A DNA stretch of 64,000 nt, taken from positions 248,001 to 312,000 of the forward strand of contig NZ_JAAQYM010000007.1 in the NCBI RefSeq assembly GCF_012986595.1. Direction: 5' to 3'. The notes beneath the pieces are model-generated. The model did no database searches. It had not been told where the DNA came from and saw only the letters and a program-made list of their open reading frames with translations. The number at the start of each line of letters is the position of its first letter. The stretch's first letter is position 1. Of the stretch, positions 7,568-15,788 are shown in pieces. Source of the stretch: Pseudomonas koreensis. GTDB taxonomy: Bacteria; Pseudomonadota; Gammaproteobacteria; Pseudomonadales; Pseudomonadaceae. Both the position numbers and the translations under genes were made by a program.

Positions 7568-8355
7568 GAAACCAGATCAAGATCAACACCCCCGCCGAGA
7601 TCGCCCAGTCGCGCGCTGCCGGCAAACTCGCCGCTGAAGTGCTGGCGATGCTGGTGCCGCACGTCAAGGCTGGGGTGACCACCGATGAGCTGGATCGGTT
7701 GTGCAACGACTACATCGTCAACGTGCAGAAAGCTATTCCGGCCAACGTCGGTTACCACGGCTTCCCGAAAACCGTCTGCGCCTCGGTCAACGATGTGGTG
7801 TGCCACGGCATTCCCTCGGGCACACCACTGAAAGACGGCGACATCCTCAACCTCGACATCGCGGTGATCAAGGACGGCTGGTTCGGCGACACCAGCCGCA
7901 TGTACGTGGTCGGTGAGGCAACGCCTGAGGCGCAGCATCTGATCAAGACCACTTACGAGGCGATGTGCGCCGGCATTCGCGTGGTGCGCCCGGGCGCGAC
8001 CTTGGGCGATATCGGCCATGCGATCCAGAGTCTGGCGGAGAAGGAAGGCTTCAGCGTGGTGCGCGAGTACTGCGGGCATGGCATCGGCAAGGTCTACCAC
8101 GATGAACCGCAGATTTTGCACTACGGTTTTCCGAATCAGGGCATGAAGCTCAAGGCGGGGATGATCTTCACCGTTGAACCGATGCTCAATGCCGGCAAGC
8201 GCCATGTGAAGAACATGCCTGACGGCTGGACCGTGCTGACCAAGGATGGCTCGTTGTCGGCGCAGTGGGAGCACATGGTGGCGGTGACGGAGACGGGGTT
8301 TGAGATTCTGACGGCGTGGCCGGATGAAGTTGAAGGGTTCGCGGCCATCGTCTGA
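7564..8355 (+). CDS. map: Type I methionine aminopeptidase (additional copy)
   Basis: 263-residue cytoplasmic metalloprotease removing the initiator methionine from nascent proteins. All five metal ligands are in place: Asp98, Asp109, His172, Glu205 and Glu236, plus His81 of the active site (CHGIP). Length matches the E. coli enzyme. The start overlaps the ParD-like stop by four bases. The housekeeping map in pseudomonads normally sits with rpsB/tsf, so this is probably a second copy; that cannot be checked here. Co-transcription with a small ribbon-helix-helix protein suggests conditional expression, possibly under low phosphate given the Pho box upstream. Confidence 0.93.
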   Translation: MRNQIKINTPAEIAQSRAAGKLAAEVLAMLVPHVKAGVTTDELDRLCNDYIVNVQKAIPANVGYHGFPKTVCASVNDVVCHGIPSGTPLKDGDILNLDIAVIKDGWFGDTSRMYVVGEATPEAQHLIKTTYEAMCAGIRVVRPGATLGDIGHAIQSLAEKEGFSVVREYCGHGIGKVYHDEPQILHYGFPNQGMKLKAGMIFTVEPMLNAGKRHVKNMPDGWTVLTKDGSLSAQWEHMVAVTETGFEILTAWPDEVEGFAAIV

Positions 8356-8408
8356 GCACCACCACAGTCCGACGCTGGAGTGACCTGAGGGTAATACGCG
8401 ATCCAATT

Positions 8409-8497
8409 GTAGGAGTGAGCCTGCTCGCGATAGCGGTGCGCCAGACAACATGGCGTTGACTGTGAAAACGCTATCGCGAGCAGGCTCACTCCTACAG
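8409..8497. repeat. REP pair, TAGGAGTGAGCCTGCTCGCG variant
   Basis: Two near-perfect inverted arms with ~40 bases between them lie between the convergent map and ABC-transporter operons. Confidence 0.85.
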
Positions 8498-8519
8498 GGG
8501 ACGTGTTGCCTGGGATATA

Positions 8520-9674
8520 TCAGTGGGCGCCGGCCGCTTTGTTGAGGTCGCTGTCGGTCCACTCGGTATACACGCAAGCATCCGCCGTGGCCCAGCGCAC
8601 GCGCACCGAATCCCCGGCCTTGAGCGGCATGCCCGCCGCCGACAGCGCCTTCACCGTCATCGACGTCCCCCCCGAGGTAACCACGCTGCAAGTCTGGCTC
8701 TCACCGAGAAACAGCACTTCCACGACCTGCGCCGACACCTCATTCCAACCGGCCGCCAACGGCTCATCGGTCGCCTGCTGCACGCTGAGCGCCAACGCTT
8801 TCTCCGGGCGCACCATCAGCAGCAGATCCTGATCGGTGTGCAACCCGGCGGTCAGTCGAATCGACAGCGACTGCCCCTCGAAACTCGCCGCCGCGTTGCC
8901 CTGGACCTTGAGCTTGAGGAAGTTCGAGTTGCCGAGGAACGACGCGACAAACGCATTCGGCGGGTTCTGGTACAGGTCATATCCGCTGCCCAGGCCGACA
9001 ATCTTGCCGTGACTGAAAATCGCGATGCGTTGTGACAAACGCATGGCTTCTTCCTGATCGTGGGTCACGTAGACGATGGTGATGCCCAGGCGCCGATGCA
9101 GCTGGCGCAGTTCGTCCTGCAAGTCTTCACGCAGTTTTTTATCCAGCGCACCCAGCGGTTCGTCCATCAGCAGAATGCGCGGCTCGTAGACCAGCGCCCG
9201 GGCAATGGCGACCCGTTGCTGTTGGCCACCAGAGAGTTGCGAAGGGCGGCGATGGGCGAACTGTTCGAGCTGCACCAGTTTCAGCATCGCGTCGACACGC
9301 TTGTCACGTTCGGCGGCGGCGAGTTTGCGGATCGCCAGCGGGAAGGCGATGTTGTCGCGCACCGACAGATGCGGGAACAGCGAGTAGCGCTGGAACACCA
9401 TGCCGATGTCGCGCTTGTGCGGCGGCACGTTGACCAGTGACTGGCCGTTGACCAGGATCTCGCCGCTGCTCGGCGTTTCGAACCCGGCGAGCATCGACAG
9501 CGTGGTGCTTTTGCCCGAGCCGCTGGAGCCGAGGAAGGTCAGGAACTCGCCGTCCTTGATATCCAGCGAGATGTTGTCGACGGCGGCAAAGTCGCCGTAA
9601 TGCTTGTTCAGGTTGCGCAGGCTGACCAGGGGTTTGTCGTTCTGCTGGGATGCGTCTTTGATCACGGCACTCAT
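8520..9674 (-). CDS. Polyamine-type ABC importer, ATPase subunit
   Basis: 384-residue PotA-like ATPase that powers import at the inner membrane. Motifs in order: Walker A GSSGSGKST, Q-loop VFQRYSLFPH, signature LSGGQQQRVAIARAL, Walker B ILLMDEPLGALD and the H-loop in THDQEEAM. A C-terminal TOBE domain follows from ~residue 290. The ATG was chosen because GGAGT precedes it and the upstream in-frame extension is the antisense-like read of the neighbouring permease. It is last in a four-gene operon with two permeases and a binding protein, all on the minus strand. Exact substrate is unknown; the class handles putrescine, spermidine and related cationic compounds. Confidence 0.92.
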   Translation of the reverse strand: MSAVIKDASQQNDKPLVSLRNLNKHYGDFAAVDNISLDIKDGEFLTFLGSSGSGKSTTLSMLAGFETPSSGEILVNGQSLVNVPPHKRDIGMVFQRYSLFPHLSVRDNIAFPLAIRKLAAAERDKRVDAMLKLVQLEQFAHRRPSQLSGGQQQRVAIARALVYEPRILLMDEPLGALDKKLREDLQDELRQLHRRLGITIVYVTHDQEEAMRLSQRIAIFSHGKIVGLGSGYDLYQNPPNAFVASFLGNSNFLKLKVQGNAAASFEGQSLSIRLTAGLHTDQDLLLMVRPEKALALSVQQATDEPLAAGWNEVSAQVVEVLFLGESQTCSVVTSGGTSMTVKALSAAGMPLKAGDSVRVRWATADACVYTEWTDSDLNKAAGAH

Positions 9675-9691
9675 GTCGTACTCCTGGGCGC

Positions 9692-10501
9692 TCAGGCGCT
9701 GATTTCGTTGCGCCGGCGCAGTGCGGCGGCGATCACCATGACCAACACCGACAGGCCGATCAGCAGCGTCGAAGCGACGGCGATCACCGGGGTCAGGTCC
9801 TGGCGCAGGGTGGTCCACATTTTTACGGGAAGGGTTTGCAGGGTCGGGCTGGCCATCATCACGCTGAGCACCACTTCGTCCCACGAAACCAGAAAGGCGA
9901 AGAGGGCGCCGGCGACCATGCCCGGACGGATCGCCGGGAAGGTCACCTTGAACACCGCTTGCAGGCGCGAGGCGCCGCAGATCACCGCCGCGTCTTCAAT
10001 CGACTGATCGAACAGCTTCAGCGAGTTGATGATCGAGATAATGGTGAATGGCAGTGCGACGATCACATGGCTGACCACGAACGCAAACATCGTCCCGGTG
10101 TAGCCGAGCTTGAGAAACAGCGCGTACACCGCCACGGCGATGATCACCAACGGCACGATCATCGGCAGGGTGAACAGGCCGTAGAGCATTTCCCGCCCGG
10201 GAAAACGTCCGCGCACCAGCGCGAACGCGGTCGGCAGACCCAGGGCCACGGCGCAGATCGTGGTCAGCACGGCAACCTTGAGGCTGGCCGCTGCAGCGTT
10301 CATCCAGTCGGGATTGGAGAAAAACTGGCCGTACCATTTCAGCGTCCAGCCCGGCGGTGGGAACACCAGCCATTGCGACGAACCGAACGACAGCAGGACG
10401 ATGAACACGATCGGCAACAGCAGGAACAGACCGATCAGCCCGGTGGTGGCGTAGAGGCCGAAGCGCATCCGCCGGCTCATGGCATTGGGAGTCAGGAGCA
10501 T
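9692..10501 (-). CDS. ABC importer permease, PotC-like
   Basis: 269-residue inner-membrane permease with about six hydrophobic segments, starting with GLIGLFLLLPIVFIVLLSF. The EAA loop that docks the ATPase is visible near DAAVICGASRLQAVFKVTFPA. The ATG follows GAGGT, which overlaps the end of the first permease gene six bases away. It pairs with the PotB-like permease to form the heterodimeric channel. An internal Met at residue 8 is an alternative start. Confidence 0.9.
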   Translation of the reverse strand: MLLTPNAMSRRMRFGLYATTGLIGLFLLLPIVFIVLLSFGSSQWLVFPPPGWTLKWYGQFFSNPDWMNAAAASLKVAVLTTICAVALGLPTAFALVRGRFPGREMLYGLFTLPMIVPLVIIAVAVYALFLKLGYTGTMFAFVVSHVIVALPFTIISIINSLKLFDQSIEDAAVICGASRLQAVFKVTFPAIRPGMVAGALFAFLVSWDEVVLSVMMASPTLQTLPVKMWTTLRQDLTPVIAVASTLLIGLSVLVMVIAAALRRRNEISA

Positions 10502-10507
10502 CTCGGC

Positions 10508-11452
10508 TTACCTCGCGTTGCTGGCGCCAACCGGGGAGTCCGGTTGAAGCTTCAGGTAGAAGTAGAACAGCACCAGGGTGATCGCGATCAGCAACGCGGC
10601 GCCGGCACTGGCCAGGCCCCAGTTGAGGAACGATTGCACCTGCTGAATGATGAACTCCGGCAGCATCATGTTCTGCGCCCCGCCGAGCAGCGCCGGGGTG
10701 ACGTAGTAACCGAGCGACATCACGAACACCATCAACCCGCCGGATGCCAGACCCGGCCGGCACAGCGGCAGGAACACCCGGAAGAAGTTGGTCCACGGGC
10801 TGGCGCCGCAAATCGAGCCGGCCTGCAGGATCATCGGGTCGATGGCCTGCATGGTCGCCTGCAACGGCAGCACGATGAACGGGATCATGATGTAGCTCAT
10901 GCCAATCACCACGCCGGTCAGGTTGTGCACCATTTCCAGCGGCTGATCGATGATGCCCAGCGCCATCAAGGCCTTGTTGATCACCCCCGAGGCTTGCAGC
11001 AGCACCAGCCACGAATAGGTGCGGGCGAGCAGGCTGGTCCACATCGACAGCAAGACGATGTTGAGGATCCAGCGCCCCCAGCCACGCGGCACCAAGGTGA
11101 TCGCCCAGGCCAGCGGAAAGCCCAGCAACAGGCTGAAAACAGTCACCAGCCCGGCCACCGAAAAGGTGTTGAGCAGCACTCGCGCATACGCCGAGTTGGC
11201 GAACAGTTGTTCATAGTTGCCAAGGCCAGGCACAGGTTCCAGCACGCCGCGCAACAGCAGGCCAATCAACGGCGCCAGAAAGAACAGGCCGAGGAACAGC
11301 AGCGCCGGCAGCAGGTTGCCGGCGCCACGCCAGCGTTGTTTGAAGGACGGGGCTTGCGCCATTGCACTGGCCTTGCCGAGAGCCGGGCCGGCAGCGCTCG
11401 CGGCGCTCCCGGTGGCAGTGGAGGGACGGGACGCAGTGGCCGCCATTTTCAT
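10508..11452 (-). CDS. ABC importer permease, PotB-like
   Basis: 314-residue inner-membrane permease with an Ala/Ser-rich cytoplasmic N-terminal tail of ~45 residues, then six predicted membrane segments beginning LLPALLFLGLFFLAPLIGLLL. The EAA-type loop GSICGASPWTNFFRVFLPL is clear. The chosen ATG overlaps the stop of the binding-protein gene (ATGA); a GTG seven codons earlier and an ATG two codons later are also possible. It partners with the following PotC-like permease. Confidence 0.88.
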   Translation of the reverse strand: MKMAATASRPSTATGSAASAAGPALGKASAMAQAPSFKQRWRGAGNLLPALLFLGLFFLAPLIGLLLRGVLEPVPGLGNYEQLFANSAYARVLLNTFSVAGLVTVFSLLLGFPLAWAITLVPRGWGRWILNIVLLSMWTSLLARTYSWLVLLQASGVINKALMALGIIDQPLEMVHNLTGVVIGMSYIMIPFIVLPLQATMQAIDPMILQAGSICGASPWTNFFRVFLPLCRPGLASGGLMVFVMSLGYYVTPALLGGAQNMMLPEFIIQQVQSFLNWGLASAGAALLIAITLVLFYFYLKLQPDSPVGASNAR

Positions 11453-12474
11453 TTGACCAGCCATTCGTTCCACCGTGTCGCGATGGCTTGACCGTTCTTG
11501 GCCCAGTACGCGAAATCAAGAGTGATCTGATCCTTAGCGTAGGCAGTCGGCAGGTTCGGGGCCAGCACCGAGTCCAGGCGCGCCACGCTGTCGACGTTGA
11601 CCGGGGCGTAGGCGGTCAGATTGGAGAAGTCGGCCTGGCCTTTGGCACTGCTGGCGTTGGCCAGAAACTTCATCGCCGCGTCCTTGTTTTTCGAACCTTT
11701 CGGGATCACCAGAATGTCGGCCATGACCAGGTTCTGCTTCCAGCTCACGCCCACCGGCGCGCCGTCTTCCTGCAGGGCGTGAATGCGGCCGTTCCAGAAC
11801 TGGCCCATGCTCGCTTCACCAGAGGCCAGCAGTTGCTGCGACTGAGCACCGCCGCCCCACCAGACGATGTCTTTCTTGATGGTGTCGAGTTTCTTGAAGG
11901 CGCGATCGAGGTCCAGCGGATAGAGCTTGTCGGCCGCTACGCCGTCGGCCAGCAGCGCCAGTTCGAGCACGCCGGGACTTGGCCATTTGTACAGGGCGCG
12001 TTTGCCGGGGTAGGTCTTGGTGTCGAACAGTGCCGTCCAGTCTTGCGGCTTAGCAGCGCCGAGCTTGCCCTCGTTGTAGCCAAGGACGAAGGAGAAGAAG
12101 AACGAGCCGACGCCGTAGTCGCTGACGAAGCGCGGGTCGATCTTGTCGCGCTGGATGACTTTGAAATCGAGGGGTTCGAGCAGGCCTTCAGCCGCGGCGC
12201 GCAGGGCGAAGTCGGCTTCGACATCGACCACATCCCACTGCACGTTGCCGCTTTCGACCATGGCTTTGAGTTTGCCGTAGTCGGTCGGACCGTCCTGCAC
12301 CACGGTGATGCCGCTGGCCTTGCTGAACGGATCGGCCCAGGCCTGTTTCTGCGCATCCTGGGTGCTACCGCCCCAGCTGACGAAGTTCACGCTTTCGGCG
12401 GCCATTGCAGCCTGGCCGGTCACGCTCAGCAGTCCCGCAAAAAGGATTGCGGTTGCAGCTTTGTTCAACACCAT
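11449..12474 (-). CDS. Periplasmic binding protein of the polyamine-type ABC importer
   Basis: 341 residues with a cleavable signal peptide (MVLNKAATAILFAGLLSVTG..., cleavage after AMA). The mature part begins ESVNFVSWGGSTQD, the SBP family 1/PotD-type opening strand, and continues in typical two-lobe form (DVVDVEADFALRAAAEGLLEPLD; KRALYKWPSPGVLELALLADG). It delivers ligand to the two permeases encoded downstream. Trp-rich pocket segments (VWWGGGAQS, FWNGRIHAL) suit a cationic or small aromatic ligand, but this is inference. GAGGG precedes the ATG. Upstream is a copy of the TGGTATNCCA operator shared with the flavin/aldehyde-dehydrogenase genes, so the importer probably brings in that pathway's substrate. 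Confidence 0.9.
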   Translation of the reverse strand: MVLNKAATAILFAGLLSVTGQAAMAAESVNFVSWGGSTQDAQKQAWADPFSKASGITVVQDGPTDYGKLKAMVESGNVQWDVVDVEADFALRAAAEGLLEPLDFKVIQRDKIDPRFVSDYGVGSFFFSFVLGYNEGKLGAAKPQDWTALFDTKTYPGKRALYKWPSPGVLELALLADGVAADKLYPLDLDRAFKKLDTIKKDIVWWGGGAQSQQLLASGEASMGQFWNGRIHALQEDGAPVGVSWKQNLVMADILVIPKGSKNKDAAMKFLANASSAKGQADFSNLTAYAPVNVDSVARLDSVLAPNLPTAYAKDQITLDFAYWAKNGQAIATRWNEWLVK

Positions 12475-12569
12475 TTTTACGCCCTCATTGTTGTGTTTTT
12501 GAGCGGGCTTGCGTTGTTGCCCGCCTGTCGGGAGCAGTAGCTGGACGGTTTTTCAGGTCGTCCGGTCTA

Positions 12570-12594
12570 TGGAATATCATATTATGGTATTCCA
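12570..12594. promoter_or_regulatory. Operator copy A: TGGAATATCA / TGGTATTCCA
   Basis: TATGGTATTCCA at the right end matches the ATGGTATACCA core found before ribBX and the PF06684 gene with one change. A second, weaker core (TGGAATATCA, 8 of 10) lies 15 bases to the left. Together they form a perfect 7-base inverted repeat TGGAATA / TATTCCA. The site lies ~95-120 bases before the binding-protein start and is the likely target of the local FCD GntR regulator. Confidence 0.62.
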
Positions 12595-12678
12595 AACTTT
12601 GTGCAAGCACTTTGCCTTACCGGTTATCTGGCGAATCTGTTTTTTGACCGCTAAAGGATTTTCGATAGATGAGAAATT

Positions 12679-12782
12679 GTGGCGAGGGAGCTTGCTCCCG
12701 CCTGGTTGCGAAGCGGCCCTCGCTTTTTTTAAAGAGCCTGGGCCTGCTGCGCAGTCCAGCGGGAGCAAGCTCCCTCGCCACA
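12679..12782. repeat. REP pair, GTGGCGAGGGAGCTTGCTCC family
   Basis: Inverted arms GTGGCGAGGGAGC...GCTCCCTCGCCAC enclose ~60 bases, placed after the ribBX stop and before the importer promoter. Confidence 0.85.
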
Positions 12783-12804
12783 GAGGATCAGCAATGTCCG
12801 TGGG

Positions 12805-13914
12805 TTATTCGGTGAAGGGGATGCTCTCGACCACTTCCAGGTCATACCCGGTCAACCCCGCATACTTCAGCGGCGGCCCAAGATGGCGCAGCTTGCCCAC
12901 CCCCAGGTTCTGCAGAATCTGCGCCCCGGTGCCCACCTCCGAATAGATCCGCGATTGCGAGCGACTGAACTGCCGCGGCGGCTGGGTCAGTTGCGGCACG
13001 CGCTCCAGCAACGCCTGCGATGACTCGTGATTAGCCAGCACCACCACCACCCCATGACCCTCAGCCGCGACCCGCTGCAGTGCTGCCCACAGCGTCCAGT
13101 TGCTTGGCCCGCTGTACTCGGCGCCGACCAGATCGCGCAGCGGATCGATCACATGCACGCGCACCAGTGTCGGTGCTTCGCGGCGCAGATCGCCCATGAC
13201 CATCGCCATGTGCACACCGCCCTCGATGCGGTCCTCAAAGGTGATCAAGCGGAACGTGCCGTGCACCGTCGGCAGTTCACGTTCGCCAATGCGTTCGATG
13301 GTGTGCTCGGTGCTCAGGCGATAGTGGATCAGGTCGGCGATGGTGCCGATCTTGATCCCGTGCTTGCGCGCGAAGACTTCCAGGTCCGGGCGGCGGGCCA
13401 TGGTGCCGTTGTCGTTCATCACCTCGACGATCACCGAGGCCGGGGTGAAACCGGCGAGGCGTGCCAGGTCGCAACCGGCTTCGGTGTGGCCGGCGCGGGT
13501 CAGCACGCCGCCTTCCTTGGCGCGCAGCGGGAAGATATGGCCGGGCTGCACCAGGTCTTCGGCGCGGGCGTCTTTGGCCACGGCGGCCGCGACCGTACGC
13601 GCGCGGTCAGCGGCAGAGATGCCGGTGGTCACGCCGACGGCCGCTTCGATCGATACGGTGAACGCGGTGCTGAACACGCTGCCATTGCTCGGCACCATCT
13701 GCTCCAGGCCCAGGCGTTGGCAGTGTTCATCGGTCAGCGTCAGGCAGATCAGCCCGCGCGCCTCACGGGCCATGAAGCTGATCGCCTCGGGCGTGCAGCA
13801 GTCGGCGGCCAGCAGCAGGTCGCCTTCGTTTTCCCGATCTTCGTCATCGACCAGCAGGACCATTTTGCCGAGGCGATAATCTTCGATGATTTCTTCGATG
13901 CTGTTGAAGGCCAT
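12805..13914 (-). CDS. RibBX-type 3,4-dihydroxy-2-butanone-4-phosphate synthase
   Basis: 369 residues. The first ~205 are a full RibB domain, with the acidic metal-binding loop DDEDRENEGD (23-32) and the conserved GHTEAG..DLARLAG segment; RibB makes the four-carbon unit of riboflavin from ribulose 5-phosphate. The remainder aligns in position with GTP cyclohydrolase II (RibA) but lacks the Cys-rich zinc motif and the usual RCDCG-type loop, so that half is probably inactive (RibX-like). The essential rib genes normally sit elsewhere in pseudomonads, so this is likely an extra, inducible copy. It shares an operator-containing divergent promoter with the DUF1330 gene and sits beside a flavin reductase gene, suggesting extra flavin supply for a pathway. 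Confidence 0.88.
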   Translation of the reverse strand: MAFNSIEEIIEDYRLGKMVLLVDDEDRENEGDLLLAADCCTPEAISFMAREARGLICLTLTDEHCQRLGLEQMVPSNGSVFSTAFTVSIEAAVGVTTGISAADRARTVAAAVAKDARAEDLVQPGHIFPLRAKEGGVLTRAGHTEAGCDLARLAGFTPASVIVEVMNDNGTMARRPDLEVFARKHGIKIGTIADLIHYRLSTEHTIERIGERELPTVHGTFRLITFEDRIEGGVHMAMVMGDLRREAPTLVRVHVIDPLRDLVGAEYSGPSNWTLWAALQRVAAEGHGVVVVLANHESSQALLERVPQLTQPPRQFSRSQSRIYSEVGTGAQILQNLGVGKLRHLGPPLKYAGLTGYDLEVVESIPFTE

Positions 13915-13942
13915 GCTGGACTCTCAGGGTTTGTTGGAAATA

Positions 13943-13962
13943 ATATTGGTATACCATAATAC
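13943..13962. promoter_or_regulatory. Operator copy B between ribBX and the DUF1330 gene
   Basis: ATATTGGTATACCATAATAC contains the perfect palindrome TGGTATACCA (13947-13956), flanked on one side by TAATAC as in copy C. It lies 33 bases from the ribBX start and 28 bases from the DUF1330 start, so one bound regulator could control both. The form TnGT..AC.A fits the FadR/FCD GntR operator pattern. Confidence 0.75.
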
Positions 13963-13983
13963 AAATTCAACAAAGAGGTCACT

Positions 13984-14280
13984 ATGAAGGCGTACTGGAT
14001 TGCCCACGTGGATGTCGCGGATGCCGAGCACTACAGCCAATACACCCAGCGCGCGCCGAAGGCGTTCGCCGAGTTTGGCGCGAAGTTTCTGGCCAGAGGC
14101 GGGCGCAGCGAGGCGCTGGAGGGCAGGGCTACACCTCAGCGTAGCGTGGTGATCGAGTTCGAGAGCTACGAGCAGGCACTGGCGTGCTACCACTCGGCGG
14201 CGTATCAGGAAGCGAAACGGTATCGCGAGGAATGGGCGAGGGCGGAGATCATCATCGTCGAGGGCATCGCCCCAATCTAG
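13984..14280 (+). CDS. DUF1330 family protein
   Basis: 98-residue soluble protein with the DUF1330 pattern: KAYWIAHVDVADAEHYSQY opening, a central RGGRSEALEG turn, then VVIEFESYEQALACYHSAAYQ. The family has a dimeric ferredoxin-like (alpha/beta barrel) fold and often accompanies catabolic operons; no reaction is established. AGAGG precedes the start. It is divergent from ribBX and shares its operator. A small-molecule-binding or isomerase-like role in the local pathway is inference. Confidence 0.85.
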   Translation: MKAYWIAHVDVADAEHYSQYTQRAPKAFAEFGAKFLARGGRSEALEGRATPQRSVVIEFESYEQALACYHSAAYQEAKRYREEWARAEIIIVEGIAPI

Positions 14281-14299
14281 GCAACACCACCACACCCCT

Positions 14300-14384
14300 G
14301 TAGGAGCTGCCGCAGGCTGCGATCTTTTGATCCTGTTTTTTAAAATCAAGATGAAAAGATCGCAGCCTGCGGCAGCTCCTACAG
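14300..14384. repeat. REP pair, GTAGGAGCTGCCGCAGGCTG family
   Basis: Near-perfect inverted pair between the convergent DUF1330 and NUDIX genes. The long hairpin with adjoining T-runs may double as a terminator. Confidence 0.88.
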
Positions 14385-14412
14385 GGCGAGTGTCAGGCAA
14401 TGTCAGGGGGAT

Positions 14413-14976
14413 TCAGCGGATAAAGTGGATCTTGCCGCTATCGTCATTGCCCATGTAAATCCCATACACCCCGGCCTGGCGCTCCTCGATATAACGCTCG
14501 AGGATCTGCCGGATCGCCGGGTAATAGATCTGCTCCCACGGGATGTCTTCAGGGGCGAAGAACTTGTAGTCCAGGGTCTCGGGGCCATATTGCCCGGTGA
14601 TCTCCAGCGCGATGGCGCGGAAGATGATGTACACCTCGCTGATCTTCGGCACGCTGAAAATCGAGTACGGCGAGACGATTTCCGCACGCACGCCGCTTTC
14701 TTCCCAGACTTCGCGCAGCGCCGCCTGCTCGGTGGTCTCGCCGCTTTCCATGAAGCCGGCCGGCAGCGTCCAGGTGCCCGGGCGCGGTGGGATCGCCCGT
14801 TGGCACAAGAGGTATTTGCCATCCTGCTCGATGATGCAGCCGGCGATGATCTTCGGATTGACGTAGTGGATGTAGCCGCAGCCGCGGCACATCAGGCGCT
14901 CGTGCGTATCGCCCGGCGGCACCTGCTGACCGAGGTCAGGGCCGCCGCATTTCGGGCAAAAGCTCGGGCTGAACAT
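14413..14976 (-). CDS. NUDIX hydrolase with N-terminal zinc ribbon
   Basis: 187 residues. Cys7, Cys10, Cys30 and Cys33 form a zinc ribbon (CPKC ... CRGC). The NUDIX box runs from Gly74 to Val96 with the REVWEES core that binds metal. Enzymes of this layout hydrolyse dinucleotide diphosphates such as NADH or FAD. The start lies one base past the GntR stop, so it is in the same operon. Given ribBX, a flavin reductase and this regulator nearby, FAD or NAD(P)H turnover is a reasonable guess but unproven. Zn-ribbon NUDIX proteins are also found alone in many pseudomonads. Confidence 0.87.
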   Translation of the reverse strand: MFSPSFCPKCGGPDLGQQVPPGDTHERLMCRGCGYIHYVNPKIIAGCIIEQDGKYLLCQRAIPPRPGTWTLPAGFMESGETTEQAALREVWEESGVRAEIVSPYSIFSVPKISEVYIIFRAIALEITGQYGPETLDYKFFAPEDIPWEQIYYPAIRQILERYIEERQAGVYGIYMGNDDSGKIHFIR

Positions 14977-14977
14977 C

Positions 14978-15730
14978 TCAGTGACCTATACGCGGTTCTT
15001 TCAGCGCGATGGGCAGGGTGATGTTCGGCGTGGCGCCGGTCTCTTCCTGTTTGCGCTTGAGGTAATCGAGGGCCACGGCGGCTGCGGCGCGCACGTGGTC
15101 GACACAGGCCTGATGCGCCGCCAGCGGATCACCGCTCTTGATCGCCTCGACCATTTTTTCCATTTCGTGGTTACTCGCGCCGCGACGGTTTTCCTGGGAC
15201 ACCGAGGTCGCGCGCAGATAGCTGATGCGCGCCTGCAGTTGGCGCAGTTGTGTGGCCGCCACATGGTTGCCCGAGCCTTCAAGCAACACGTCGTAGAAGC
15301 CCTGCACCGAGTCGATCACCTGTTGCAGTTCGCCGTCCTTGAGCGCCTTGCGGTTCTCGTCGAGGGCTTTTTCCAGGGCCTTGATGTCCTTGGCTTTGGC
15401 GCGCAGGGTGAACAACTGGACGATCAGGCCTTCGAGCACGCAACGCAGCTCATAGATGTCGACCGCGTCGGCGAGGGTGATGATCGCCACGCGCGGGCCC
15501 TTGGCGTCAGCGAACTCGACCAGGCCTTCGGATTCGAGGTGACGCAAGGCTTCGCGCACCGACGTGCGGCTGACACCCAGGCGATCGCACAGATCGCGCT
15601 CGACCAGACGATCCCCTGGCATGAGCTGGAAATTCATGATCGCGCTACGCAGTTTATCCAGCACGATTTCGCGCAGGGTAACGGGGTTGCGATTGACCTT
15701 GAAGCTGTCGTCGAGTGGCTGGCGTTTCAT
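14978..15730 (-). CDS. FCD-type GntR transcription regulator (local regulon)
   Basis: 250 residues. The N-terminal winged helix (about 18-85) contains GDRLVERDLCDRLGVSRTSVREALRHLESEGLV, typical of the FadR/FCD group. An all-helical FCD ligand domain (about 90-220) follows, with DIYELRCVLEGL at its start. It sits inside the operon it probably controls, between the PcaC-like and NUDIX genes. FCD regulators usually repress until a pathway metabolite binds. The TGGTATACCA sites before three neighbouring promoters fit the TnGTnnnACnA operator style of this group and are the most likely targets. Confidence 0.9.
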   Translation of the reverse strand: MKRQPLDDSFKVNRNPVTLREIVLDKLRSAIMNFQLMPGDRLVERDLCDRLGVSRTSVREALRHLESEGLVEFADAKGPRVAIITLADAVDIYELRCVLEGLIVQLFTLRAKAKDIKALEKALDENRKALKDGELQQVIDSVQGFYDVLLEGSGNHVAATQLRQLQARISYLRATSVSQENRRGASNHEMEKMVEAIKSGDPLAAHQACVDHVRAAAAVALDYLKRKQEETGATPNITLPIALKEPRIGH

Positions 15731-15788
15731 GGGGTCCGCTCTTTACTGTGGCTGTCCATGCCAGACGGGCATCAAAACAGCCGAGGGG

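Larger units (their letters stand above)
12475..12804. other. Promoter gap of the ABC operon with REP pair
   Basis: No gene is supported here. It holds the operator-like pair near 12570-12594, which is AT-rich and promoter-like, and a REP pair between 12679 and 12782. Confidence 0.6.
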
